From Clostridiaceae bacterium (GTDB lineage: Bacteria > Bacillota > Clostridia > Saccharofermentanales > DTU023): 12,233 bases of DNA. A model generated the notes under the pieces. It had not been told where the DNA came from. It did not search any database and saw only the letters and a program-made list of their open reading frames with translations. The stretch covers positions 1-12,233 of the forward strand of contig JAAYEX010000133.1 of the NCBI GenBank assembly GCA_012728535.1, read 5' to 3'. The position numbers and the translations under genes are program-made. Below are positions 5,042 through 12,233 of this stretch, piece after piece (within the stretch, counting starts at the first letter, position 1; each line of letters starts with the position of its first letter).

Positions 5042-7515
5042 AATCGAAAGAGAATAATACACAAAATATATCAACAAATTTGCTGTTGAGAATCGGAACT
5101 CAAAATGGTGCCGGAGACTCGTTCTTCTATAGTGAGTCCTGGCAAATTTTGCGTCGCTTTGTATTATGTTTCCTTTTTACCGTATCAGTGTCTCCACTGT
5201 GGATGATAGCTTTCAATTTAGAAGTAAATATACTGCAGCAGGGACTGACCATTTTCGCCAGTTATCTTTTAATCTATCTGATTATTTGTTTTTCAAAAGT
5301 AATCTCCGGCTTAGCACTTATGTTGCTATCCTTGGCTATCATTGGTGCTTTTGCTCCGGGATTGCCCTTGCTTGGCACTTTAGGCAAGGCTTTCAGATTG
5401 ATTTTTGAATTACTCTACAATCGCTTGTCCTATGGTCTCGGATTTGAAATGGAGCTGATGGAAGCCGGCTTTATAGCCACTACGGGCTTTGTTGTAGTCC
5501 TGTCTCTTTTAGTTTCTTTAATCCTTCTCTGGCGACCTCTGCCGATATTAGCATTTCTCTTTTCTTCCTTGCTCTTTGGTTTCGCAGAAGAAATTACGGA
5601 CCATGCCGGTGTCAATGAAATGCAGTTGGCCTATATGGGCTCGATCATGGTCCTTCTATTGATCTGGACTTTTGGAGAGAGCAAACACAAACTGGCCTTC
5701 AGATCCGCAAAGCGGCTTGGAATTAAAAGTAACGCCAACGAACACGGACGACGTAAGAGGGCAGTGCCTATCAGTATATCCATTTTGGCAGTACTGATGC
5801 TCCTGAATTCACTTATTCCGGCAAGTGCTTTTTACGTTAAGAAATTTGATGACAATATGTCGCGTTTATTTGGCAAGCGTTATCAGGAACCTTCGTCAAT
5901 TCCATATTTGCAGTTTTCTTTGAAGGATCTTGGCTACTATCCTCAGGAAAACAGACTGGGCGGTACGCCACAACTTTTAGATGAAACTTACATGTATCTT
6001 GATACTGACCCACGCTCCATTCATTTGCGGGGAACTGCTTATTATGAATATACGGGACTTGGCTGGACAATTGATGGGATGAACCCCAATTGGCTGATGG
6101 GCCATCCACGCAATGCTGCAGAGCAGGAACAGGTTTTAGGCCCCCTGCATAAGAGTGATGAAGCTCTTGTGCTTCAAATCATGCCTGACAGGTCTTTTGA
6201 ACTCAGGCCGGTGCGTAATCAGCAGGTAGTATTCCATGGAGGCAGGCCGGGTGAATTTGTAAGTTTGGATTCGAGTTCATTTAATGTTTATTTCAACCAA
6301 AGCGGTAATCTTTATCTGGACAGACGTATTTCACAAGATGGTTATCGGGGTCTGGGGCAATGGTTTGCTGTGCGTGAATTGCATGATGCAGAAACTCTGG
6401 AAGCCATGATCGGCTTGTTCCCGGAAAGTCAGATGTCGGGCCAAGACAGGTCACGCTGGCTAAATTTGCCTCAACTGCCGACATTAAGACCTGTATTGCA
6501 GGATCTACACCCTGTACTGGAAGAATTGGTCTACGGTTCAGGATTTAGTGATGTCGAACGCGTGACTTCTATCCGCTCCTATCTTGCTGATAGTTTTACC
6601 TATAACCTGAATGTTGAGACACCTCCGGGGGATCGTGACTTTGTCACCTACTTTTTGGAAACAGGTGAAGGATATTGCACTTATTTCGCCACCACCCTGA
6701 CAGTTCTTCTGCGAAGTGCAGGAATTCCCGCACGTTACGTGGAGGGATTTCTCGTTCCTCAGTCCAAGACAGGAACAACCCGTGAACTGCGCGGAGAAAA
6801 CGGACATGCCTGGGCTGAAGTTTGGTTTGATGGGCTCGGCTGGGTTCCGATTGATGCTACTCCGTCATCAACTTTAGATCAGATGGACAACACAGCAGAG
6901 GAAGATCCACGCGAAGAGACGGTGCCCACAGAAGTCAAGACTGAACCAACGGAGACCATAGCACCAACAGAAGTGATCCCAAAGGAAGAACCCACCCAGG
7001 CAGAAAAGCCTCCCAAAGAAACTGAAGAAAGCTCATCCTTCCTCAATGTTCTGCTTTCAATTATAAAGCTGTTATTCTATATACTCCTTTACAGCTCACC
7101 AATATGGCTTTACATCCTTTGGCGGTGGTGGGTATATAAACAGCGACATAAGCCTGAATATTTACAGAAAAAACTGGCTGAAGGCTCTACTGGAGATTTA
7201 ATCAGCAAAATCGACTTGGATTTGCAAGCTATGTGGAGGCTTGAGACTAATATCAGAAATCACGGTGAGACCATCCGAGAATTTGTCGGCCGTATGAATA
7301 TAAAGAGAAAAAGCAAGATTGATCAAGTATATTTGGATCTGACAGAGAGAATATATTACGATGATCCGGACCGACAGATTATTGCTTCGGAAGATCTTGC
7401 TGCATTCCTTAGCTTTTACGAAAAGGAAGAAAAGCGACTGAAAGAAGATTTGCCGAGGAATAAATGGATAACAAAACGTTTCCTGTGGTCTGATTATCAT
7501 CCACTGCCACGATAA
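5038..7515 (+). CDS. Membrane-anchored transglutaminase-like protein (TgpA-type)
   Basis: An 825-residue membrane protein. About seven hydrophobic segments fill residues 40-265, and a large extracytoplasmic region follows (about 267-667). It contains a transglutaminase-like core with the full Cys-His-Asp triad: C547 in GEGYCTYFA, H590 in ENGHAWAEVW and D606 in WVPIDATPSS. A Pro/Thr/Glu-rich linker (about 618-667) leads to one more membrane segment (about 668-697) and a cytoplasmic C-terminal domain (DUF4129-like, 698-825). This is the architecture of TgpA-type proteins, which cluster with MoxR and DUF58. The core may be a protease or a cross-linking enzyme; the substrate is unknown and a cell-envelope role is inferred. 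The start is GTG in a GTGA overlap with the DUF58 stop, with only a weak ribosome binding site, so expression probably depends on translational coupling. No terminator follows in the 24 bases before miaB. Confidence 0.92.
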   Translation: MKSKENNTQNISTNLLLRIGTQNGAGDSFFYSESWQILRRFVLCFLFTVSVSPLWMIAFNLEVNILQQGLTIFASYLLIYLIICFSKVISGLALMLLSLAIIGAFAPGLPLLGTLGKAFRLIFELLYNRLSYGLGFEMELMEAGFIATTGFVVVLSLLVSLILLWRPLPILAFLFSSLLFGFAEEITDHAGVNEMQLAYMGSIMVLLLIWTFGESKHKLAFRSAKRLGIKSNANEHGRRKRAVPISISILAVLMLLNSLIPASAFYVKKFDDNMSRLFGKRYQEPSSIPYLQFSLKDLGYYPQENRLGGTPQLLDETYMYLDTDPRSIHLRGTAYYEYTGLGWTIDGMNPNWLMGHPRNAAEQEQVLGPLHKSDEALVLQIMPDRSFELRPVRNQQVVFHGGRPGEFVSLDSSSFNVYFNQSGNLYLDRRISQDGYRGLGQWFAVRELHDAETLEAMIGLFPESQMSGQDRSRWLNLPQLPTLRPVLQDLHPVLEELVYGSGFSDVERVTSIRSYLADSFTYNLNVETPPGDRDFVTYFLETGEGYCTYFATTLTVLLRSAGIPARYVEGFLVPQSKTGTTRELRGENGHAWAEVWFDGLGWVPIDATPSSTLDQMDNTAEEDPREETVPTEVKTEPTETIAPTEVIPKEEPTQAEKPPKETEESSSFLNVLLSIIKLLFYILLYSSPIWLYILWRWWVYKQRHKPEYLQKKLAEGSTGDLISKIDLDLQAMWRLETNIRNHGETIREFVGRMNIKRKSKIDQVYLDLTERIYYDDPDRQIIASEDLAAFLSFYEKEEKRLKEDLPRNKWITKRFLWSDYHPLPR

Positions 7516-7539
7516 AAAATTTGAACTGTGTAGGATTTA

Positions 7540-9027
7540 ATGATTAGCAATATGAAAAATATAGATTTTTATATAGATGCAATACGAAGCAGAGCAGAAG
7601 AATTCCACATAAATGAAGGCCGACCACTCAGTTATTTTATACGTACCTTCGGCTGCCAACAGAATGATAATGACAGTGAAATCTCTGCAGGTCTTCTGGA
7701 GCATATGAGCCTTGAAGCGGCTCCAAACATTGAAGAAGCGGATGTCGTCATTTTTAATACCTGTAGTGTCAGAGAAAATGCAGATAGGCGTTTTTATGGT
7801 AACTTGGGCAATTTGAAGACTTGGCGAAGCGAAGAAAAGCAGCGTCGCATTGGAGTAATGGGCTGCATGCCTGGCCAGGATACTCATAATAGTGTACTTA
7901 AAGAGAGTTTCCCGTATATTGATTTTCTGCTTAATGCAGGTGATATGGGGAATTTGCCCCGGGCGTTATATGAATCAAGCAGTCAAAAGAAACACTCTAT
8001 AGTAGATTTGACTGATCAGGCTAAGGAGATGACTTATCCTTCTTTGCCGGTCAAGCGCGAGAACAAACACCGTGCTTTGATCTCGATAATGTCAGGCTGC
8101 AATAATTTTTGCACCTACTGCATTGTACCTTATGCCAGAGGGCGGGAAAGCAGTCGTGATCCCCTGGTTATTCTTGCGGAAGCCAGAGCAGCTGTAGACA
8201 ACGGCGCCAAAGAAATAATGCTTATCGGACAGAATGTAAACTCTTACGGTAATGATATGAGAAGTAAAGGCGAAAAGGATTTTCCATCCTTTGCCCGGCT
8301 TATAGAAGAGATAGCCCGGATTCCCGATCTGAGTGTTCTCAGGTACATGACATCTCACCCTAAAGATTTAAGTGATGAGTTAATTGAAGTTATCGGGAAA
8401 TATGAAACTATAGAAGCACATATACACCTGCCTTTGCAGTCAGGAAGCAACCGTCTGTTAAAAAAGATGAACAGGCGCTATACAGCAGAGCATTATCTGG
8501 AGCTAGTGAATAAACTTCGTTCCGCGCGGCCTGGTATAAGTATTAGTACCGACATAATTGTCGGCTTTCCGGGGGAGACAGAGGAGGATTTCGAAGATAC
8601 ACTTAGACTTATGGAGACAGTCAAGTTTGATCGTGCCTTCACCTTTATCTACAGCCCGCGCAGTGGCACGCCGGCAGCTGACTGGAGTCAAAATGTCTCT
8701 GATCTTGATATACAGGAACGATTTGAACGTTTGCTTGACTTGCAAAATAAGCATAGTGTTGAATCAAACGAAAGATGTTTAGGAAAAAACCTATATGTAC
8801 TGGTGAGTGGTTTAAGTAAAACTGATGACGAAACTTTCTCAGGCAGGACCAAAGATGACAGGCTAGTTAATTTTTCTTTGCCTGAAGAATCTGAAACTGA
8901 TGATCAAATATTAACAGCAAGAGGGAAGCCACTAAGCTCTACGATAGCGGACGGAAGCGAAGTTTTTGTTAAGATAACAAAGGCAAAAGCACACTCTTTG
9001 GAGGGGGTTTTTGTAGGCCTGGCATAA
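7540..9027 (+). CDS. miaB: MiaB, tRNA A37 methylthiotransferase
   Basis: A 495-residue radical-SAM enzyme that adds a methylthio group to N6-isopentenyladenosine at position 37 of tRNAs reading UNN codons. The N-terminal MTTase domain keeps its three cluster cysteines: C39 (TFGCQQN), C75 (NTCSVREN) and C109 (GVMGCMPG). The radical-SAM motif CxxxCxxC is C187-NNF-C191-TY-C194, followed by IVPYARGRESSR, which distinguishes MiaB from RimO and MtaB. A TRAM domain fills about residues 415-495. The common GCQMN reads GCQQN here. Two starts are possible: ATG 7540, four bases after AGGA (7532-7535), or ATG 7552, sixteen bases after it. Neither spacing is ideal, and I kept the first. The order miaB-mutS-mutL is common in Clostridia. 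Confidence 0.96.
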   Translation: MISNMKNIDFYIDAIRSRAEEFHINEGRPLSYFIRTFGCQQNDNDSEISAGLLEHMSLEAAPNIEEADVVIFNTCSVRENADRRFYGNLGNLKTWRSEEKQRRIGVMGCMPGQDTHNSVLKESFPYIDFLLNAGDMGNLPRALYESSSQKKHSIVDLTDQAKEMTYPSLPVKRENKHRALISIMSGCNNFCTYCIVPYARGRESSRDPLVILAEARAAVDNGAKEIMLIGQNVNSYGNDMRSKGEKDFPSFARLIEEIARIPDLSVLRYMTSHPKDLSDELIEVIGKYETIEAHIHLPLQSGSNRLLKKMNRRYTAEHYLELVNKLRSARPGISISTDIIVGFPGETEEDFEDTLRLMETVKFDRAFTFIYSPRSGTPAADWSQNVSDLDIQERFERLLDLQNKHSVESNERCLGKNLYVLVSGLSKTDDETFSGRTKDDRLVNFSLPEESETDDQILTARGKPLSSTIADGSEVFVKITKAKAHSLEGVFVGLA

Positions 9028-9085
9028 ATATAAAACTTACTTATACAATTACATTGATATGATATGAAGTTGGCGTGCACTGTAT

Positions 9086-11734
9086 ATGAGTACATTAAGA
9101 TTTGAAAACATTGATAAAGAGCGTTTAACACCTTTAATGAGACAATATGTTGAAGAGAAGGAGAGCCGTCCGGACTGTCTGATTTTCATGCGTCTGGGAG
9201 ACTTTTACGAAGTATTTTTTGATGATGCCGTATTAACAGCACGAGAACTGGAATTGAAACTTACTGGTCGGGATTGTGGTCTGGAAGAACGCGCTCCCAT
9301 GTGTGGAGTTCCGCATCACGCGGTCGATAAATATTTAAATCGCTTGCTGGAGCGTGGATACAAAATCGCAATCTGTGAACAAGTGGAGGATCCGGCTGAA
9401 GCCAAGGGCCTGGTAGCGCGTGAAGTAGTGCGAGTTCTTACACCGGGTACACAACTTGATCCCGATACTTTAGATGCCAATAAATATTCGATTATCTGTG
9501 CAGTTTTAGAGGAAGATGGAGCATATGGGATTGCCGCCTGTGATCTTTCTTCAGGTCATTTTGAGACCAGCGATTTATTGGGTATACAGGCAGAATCTCA
9601 TCTTTTCGATGAGATAGAACGTTTTTCACCCGTAGAATTTGTGGTTAATGAAAAATTTGCGCAAAACTACAGATTTATGGATTATTGCGCGAGAAAACAA
9701 ATTACTGTAAGTAGACTGCCGGATAGTTCATTTACCAGTAAGAAGGCCTCCGAGTTTGGCATCAAATATGATGAAAAAGATTTGCTTTGGCATCGCAGTT
9801 CTGCGGGTTTGATTTATTATCTGCAAGACACACAGGGCATGGTACCGACTCATTTCGGTGAAATTAAGCCCTATAGATTCCGTGATTACATGATCCTGGA
9901 TCGTGCAGCCCGTGTGAATCTTGAACTGACTGAGACCCTGCGTGACCGTAAACGCAGAGGAAGTCTGCTTTGGGCAGTGGATCACTGCAAAACCGCCATG
10001 GGCAGCCGCAATTTGCGCCAGTGGTTGGAACAGCCATTGTTGAACATATCACAGATCAGACGTCGTCAGGATGCAGTAGCTTTTTTAAAAGATAATTTCA
10101 TGATTCGTCGCTCCTTAGCTGATGCACTTTACGGTCTCTATGATATGGAGAGGCTTTCGGGACGGATAGCCTCCTTCAACGTATCTCCGCGAGATTTGGT
10201 TTCATTACGTGATACTCTCAGCCGGCTGCCTGAGTTTCATGAGCTTTTGGAAGAAATTGAGACTGATGCTCTCAAGGCTATAGCCGGAGAAATCCACGCT
10301 CTACCTGAACTCGAGGATATGCTTTCCCGAGCTTTGCTGGATGATCCTCCCATTCAAATAATGGATGGCGGATTGATTCGGGATGGTTATGATGTAACAC
10401 GCGATGAGTTGGCAAATATTGCTTTACACGGGCAGGAATATATCTTGCAGCTTGAAGCTGAGGAGAGAGAGAGAACCGGTATCAAGAACCTGAAAGTCGG
10501 ATACAATCGTGTTGCCGGATATTATATAGAAGTACTTAAATCACAATCGGATAAGGTTCCTGAAAATTACCGGCGCCGTCAAACTCTGACCAATTCTGAA
10601 CGATATTTAACGCCGGAGCTTAAAGAGTATGAAGAAAAGATACTAACTGCCAATCAAAAACTGAAATCGCTCGAATACGAGATCTTCATTTCAATCCGGG
10701 AAACAGTTGCGCAATATCTGGAAAAGATTCAAACGACCGCGCGAGCTCTGGCAAGACTGGATGCTCTGATTTCACTTGCTGAAGTTGCAGAACGTCATAA
10801 CTATTGCCGGCCACGTTTAACCGAAGAATCAATTTTGAAGATCACCCAGGGCAGACACCCTGTGGTTGAGCAGATTTTAGGTGCCAGCGATTTCGTTCCA
10901 AATGACATTGAACTGAATACAAATGATCAGCGCATTATGCTACTTACCGGACCGAACATGTCCGGCAAGTCCACCTATATGCGGCAAGTAGCTTTAATCT
11001 GTATTCTGGCTCAATGCGGAGGTTTTGTGCCTGCAGATTCAGCCGTGATCGGTATTTGTGATCAGATATTTACACGAGTGGGTGCCTCAGATGACGTTTC
11101 AGGTGGTCAGTCTACCTTCATGGTAGAAATGAGTGAAGTCGCAACAATCCTGACACAGGCGACACCTCACAGTTTGCTGATCCTCGACGAAATTGGACGC
11201 GGGACCAGCACAGCTGACGGCTTGTCAATCGCCTGGGCAGTTGTAGAATATTTGGCTGATACAACCTTTATTGGTGCAAGATCTATGTTTGCAACACATT
11301 TTCATGAATTGATTGAGTTGAGTCAAACACAAAAAGGCGTGTTTAATGCCCATGTGGATGTTGCCAAACGCGGAGGCGAGATTGTTTTTCTACACCAGAT
11401 TAAGTCAGGCGGCACGGATCAGAGTTATGGAATAGAAGTATCCAGACTGGCCGGTGTTCCCGTACCGGTAGTAGATCGGGCGCGGGAAATAATGGCTGTA
11501 CTGGAAAAAGCCAATAAAAGAGAGAGACGGCAAATCCGAAAGGATGCACAGCCGATGGACGGCCAGCTCGGACTTTTTGCCCAAGCTCAATCTGTCAAAC
11601 TGGCGGACGAGATTATTGAACGTCTTGCAGACAGCGATCCTAACGCAATGAGTCCGATTGAAGCCTATTCTCTGTTGCTTGACCTGAAACAGCTGGTCGA
11701 AAGGCAGGAACGTATGCGGCAGGAGGAGGATTAA
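9086..11734 (+). CDS. mutS: DNA mismatch repair protein MutS
   Basis: An 882-residue MutS1, slightly longer than the E. coli and B. subtilis proteins (about 855). The mismatch-reading F-x-E motif is present as F40-Y-E42 in GDFYEVFF. Connector, lever and clamp regions follow. The ATPase has Walker A TGPNMSGKST (621-630, K628), Walker B LLILDEIGRG with D701 and E702, and the FATHFHEL signature. A beta-clamp binding motif QLGLF (827-831) precedes a short helical C-terminus (SPIEAYSLLLDLKQL) of the tetramerisation type. MutS binds mismatches and loops as a dimer and recruits MutL. The start at 9086 lacks a convincing ribosome binding site and no alternative in-frame start lies just upstream. A 58-base gap without terminator separates it from miaB, and its TAA shares one base with the mutL ATG. 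Confidence 0.98.
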   Translation: MSTLRFENIDKERLTPLMRQYVEEKESRPDCLIFMRLGDFYEVFFDDAVLTARELELKLTGRDCGLEERAPMCGVPHHAVDKYLNRLLERGYKIAICEQVEDPAEAKGLVAREVVRVLTPGTQLDPDTLDANKYSIICAVLEEDGAYGIAACDLSSGHFETSDLLGIQAESHLFDEIERFSPVEFVVNEKFAQNYRFMDYCARKQITVSRLPDSSFTSKKASEFGIKYDEKDLLWHRSSAGLIYYLQDTQGMVPTHFGEIKPYRFRDYMILDRAARVNLELTETLRDRKRRGSLLWAVDHCKTAMGSRNLRQWLEQPLLNISQIRRRQDAVAFLKDNFMIRRSLADALYGLYDMERLSGRIASFNVSPRDLVSLRDTLSRLPEFHELLEEIETDALKAIAGEIHALPELEDMLSRALLDDPPIQIMDGGLIRDGYDVTRDELANIALHGQEYILQLEAEERERTGIKNLKVGYNRVAGYYIEVLKSQSDKVPENYRRRQTLTNSERYLTPELKEYEEKILTANQKLKSLEYEIFISIRETVAQYLEKIQTTARALARLDALISLAEVAERHNYCRPRLTEESILKITQGRHPVVEQILGASDFVPNDIELNTNDQRIMLLTGPNMSGKSTYMRQVALICILAQCGGFVPADSAVIGICDQIFTRVGASDDVSGGQSTFMVEMSEVATILTQATPHSLLILDEIGRGTSTADGLSIAWAVVEYLADTTFIGARSMFATHFHELIELSQTQKGVFNAHVDVAKRGGEIVFLHQIKSGGTDQSYGIEVSRLAGVPVPVVDRAREIMAVLEKANKRERRQIRKDAQPMDGQLGLFAQAQSVKLADEIIERLADSDPNAMSPIEAYSLLLDLKQLVERQERMRQEED
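11721..11730 (+). promoter_or_regulatory. Ribosome binding site of mutL
   Basis: AGGAGGAGGA lies inside the last codons of mutS, just before ATG 11734. With the TAATG junction it supports efficient, coupled translation of mutL. Confidence 0.85.
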
Positions 11735-12233
11735 TGGCTACAATTCGCAAACTTGATAATCAGACTATCAACAGTATCGCTGCCGGAGAAGTGGTTGAAC
11801 GCCCTGCTTCGGTAGCTAAAGAACTGATAGATAATGCTTTAGATGCCGGTGCATCAATCATTCGCCTTTCCTTGGAAGGCGGCGGAATCAAGATGCTCGA
11901 AGTCGAAGACGACGGTTGTGGCATGAGTGCTGCAGATGCAGCTCTGTCACTTGAAAGTCATGCTACCAGCAAACTGACGACGGTTGATGATTTGTTGCGT
12001 ATTGAGACGATGGGCTTCAGAGGGGAAGCTCTAGCCAGCATAGCTGCGGTTTCACGTCTCGAGCTGCGTACTCGCCTGATAGGATCTGACTCAGGTAGCA
12101 GGTTGCTGGTTGAAGGGGGCAAGCTTGTTTCGTCAGAATCTGCAGGCATGAAAGAGGGAACTACTGTAACCGTTCGTGACCTTTTCTTCAACACTCCGGC
12201 ACGTTTTAAGTTTTTAAAAACAGATAGAACAGA
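11734..12233 (+). CDS. mutL: DNA mismatch repair protein MutL (5' part, cut by window edge)
   Basis: The first 166 codons of MutL are visible; the frame is open to the end of the window. This is the GHKL ATPase domain. The opening NSIAAGEVVERPASVAKELIDN holds catalytic E30 and magnesium-binding N34 (GHKL motif I), D59-D-G-C-G is motif II, followed by ATSK (77-80) and GFRGEAL (94-100), and RDLFFNTPAR ends the visible part. The more common VEN after the catalytic Glu reads IDN, which leaves E30 and N34 intact. MutL couples MutS mismatch recognition to strand incision. The C-terminal endonuclease domain expected in bacteria without MutH lies outside the window. The gene overlaps the mutS stop by one base. 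Confidence 0.97.
   Translation, partial: MATIRKLDNQTINSIAAGEVVERPASVAKELIDNALDAGASIIRLSLEGGGIKMLEVEDDGCGMSAADAALSLESHATSKLTTVDDLLRIETMGFRGEALASIAAVSRLELRTRLIGSDSGSRLLVEGGKLVSSESAGMKEGTTVTVRDLFFNTPARFKFLKTDRT

Noticed and set aside
11830..11838. Asp in place of Glu in the MutL ELVEN motif as loss of the catalytic residue
   Set aside because: The catalytic Glu is the one in KEL (E30), which is present; the changed position is not the catalytic one.
11958..12194. 78-codon open frame on the minus strand
   Set aside because: It is antisense to the conserved MutL ATPase domain.
1..12233. CRISPR arrays, insertion sequences, prophage genes, toxin-antitoxin pairs
   Set aside because: No regularly spaced repeats, transposase motifs, terminal inverted repeats or small paired genes were seen on either strand.

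Overview
The window looks like a chromosomal stretch from a Gram-positive anaerobe of the Clostridia type. The reasons are moderate G+C (mid-40s percent by eye), purine-rich Shine-Dalgarno sites (AGGAG-like), tRNAs with encoded CCA ends, near-consensus sigma-A promoters in front of both tRNA genes, and the gene order miaB-mutS-mutL. A placement in the Oscillospirales is only a guess. I see no insertion sequence, phage gene, CRISPR array or other sign of transfer.

Layout. Bases 20-96 (minus strand) hold a tRNA with anticodon CAT, more likely the lysidine-modified isoleucine tRNA than elongator methionine, served by an almost perfect promoter at 127-155. A gene-free leader (about 156-429) precedes an aspartate/glutamate racemase family gene (430-1161). 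A tRNA-Pro(TGG) gene (1222-1297) follows, with its own promoter and a strong intrinsic terminator (1300-1332).

From 1373 to the right edge all genes are on the plus strand and tightly packed: a stand-alone left-handed beta-helix acyltransferase resembling the C-terminal half of GlmU (1373-2059); an unrecognised two-segment membrane protein (2084-2884); a MoxR AAA+ ATPase (2865-3818); a DUF58 protein (3815-5041); a large membrane-anchored transglutaminase-like protein (5038-7515); miaB (7540-9027); mutS (9086-11734); and the first 166 codons of mutL (11734-12233, cut by the window edge). The three junctions from 2084 to 5038 overlap by 20, 4 and 4 bases, and mutS/mutL share one base.

How the genes work together. 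MoxR, DUF58 and the transglutaminase-like protein form a familiar bacterial module in which a chaperone-like ATPase is thought to act on a membrane-associated DUF58 partner, with the transglutaminase facing the cell surface. The unknown membrane protein overlaps moxR and probably belongs to this module. MiaB modifies A37 of tRNAs that read codons beginning with U. MutS and MutL start DNA mismatch repair. No terminator is visible between 1373 and 12233, so one long transcript is possible, although its promoter is unclear. No system here is clearly new; the least understood parts are the unknown membrane protein, the orphan GlmU-like acyltransferase and the racemase leader.
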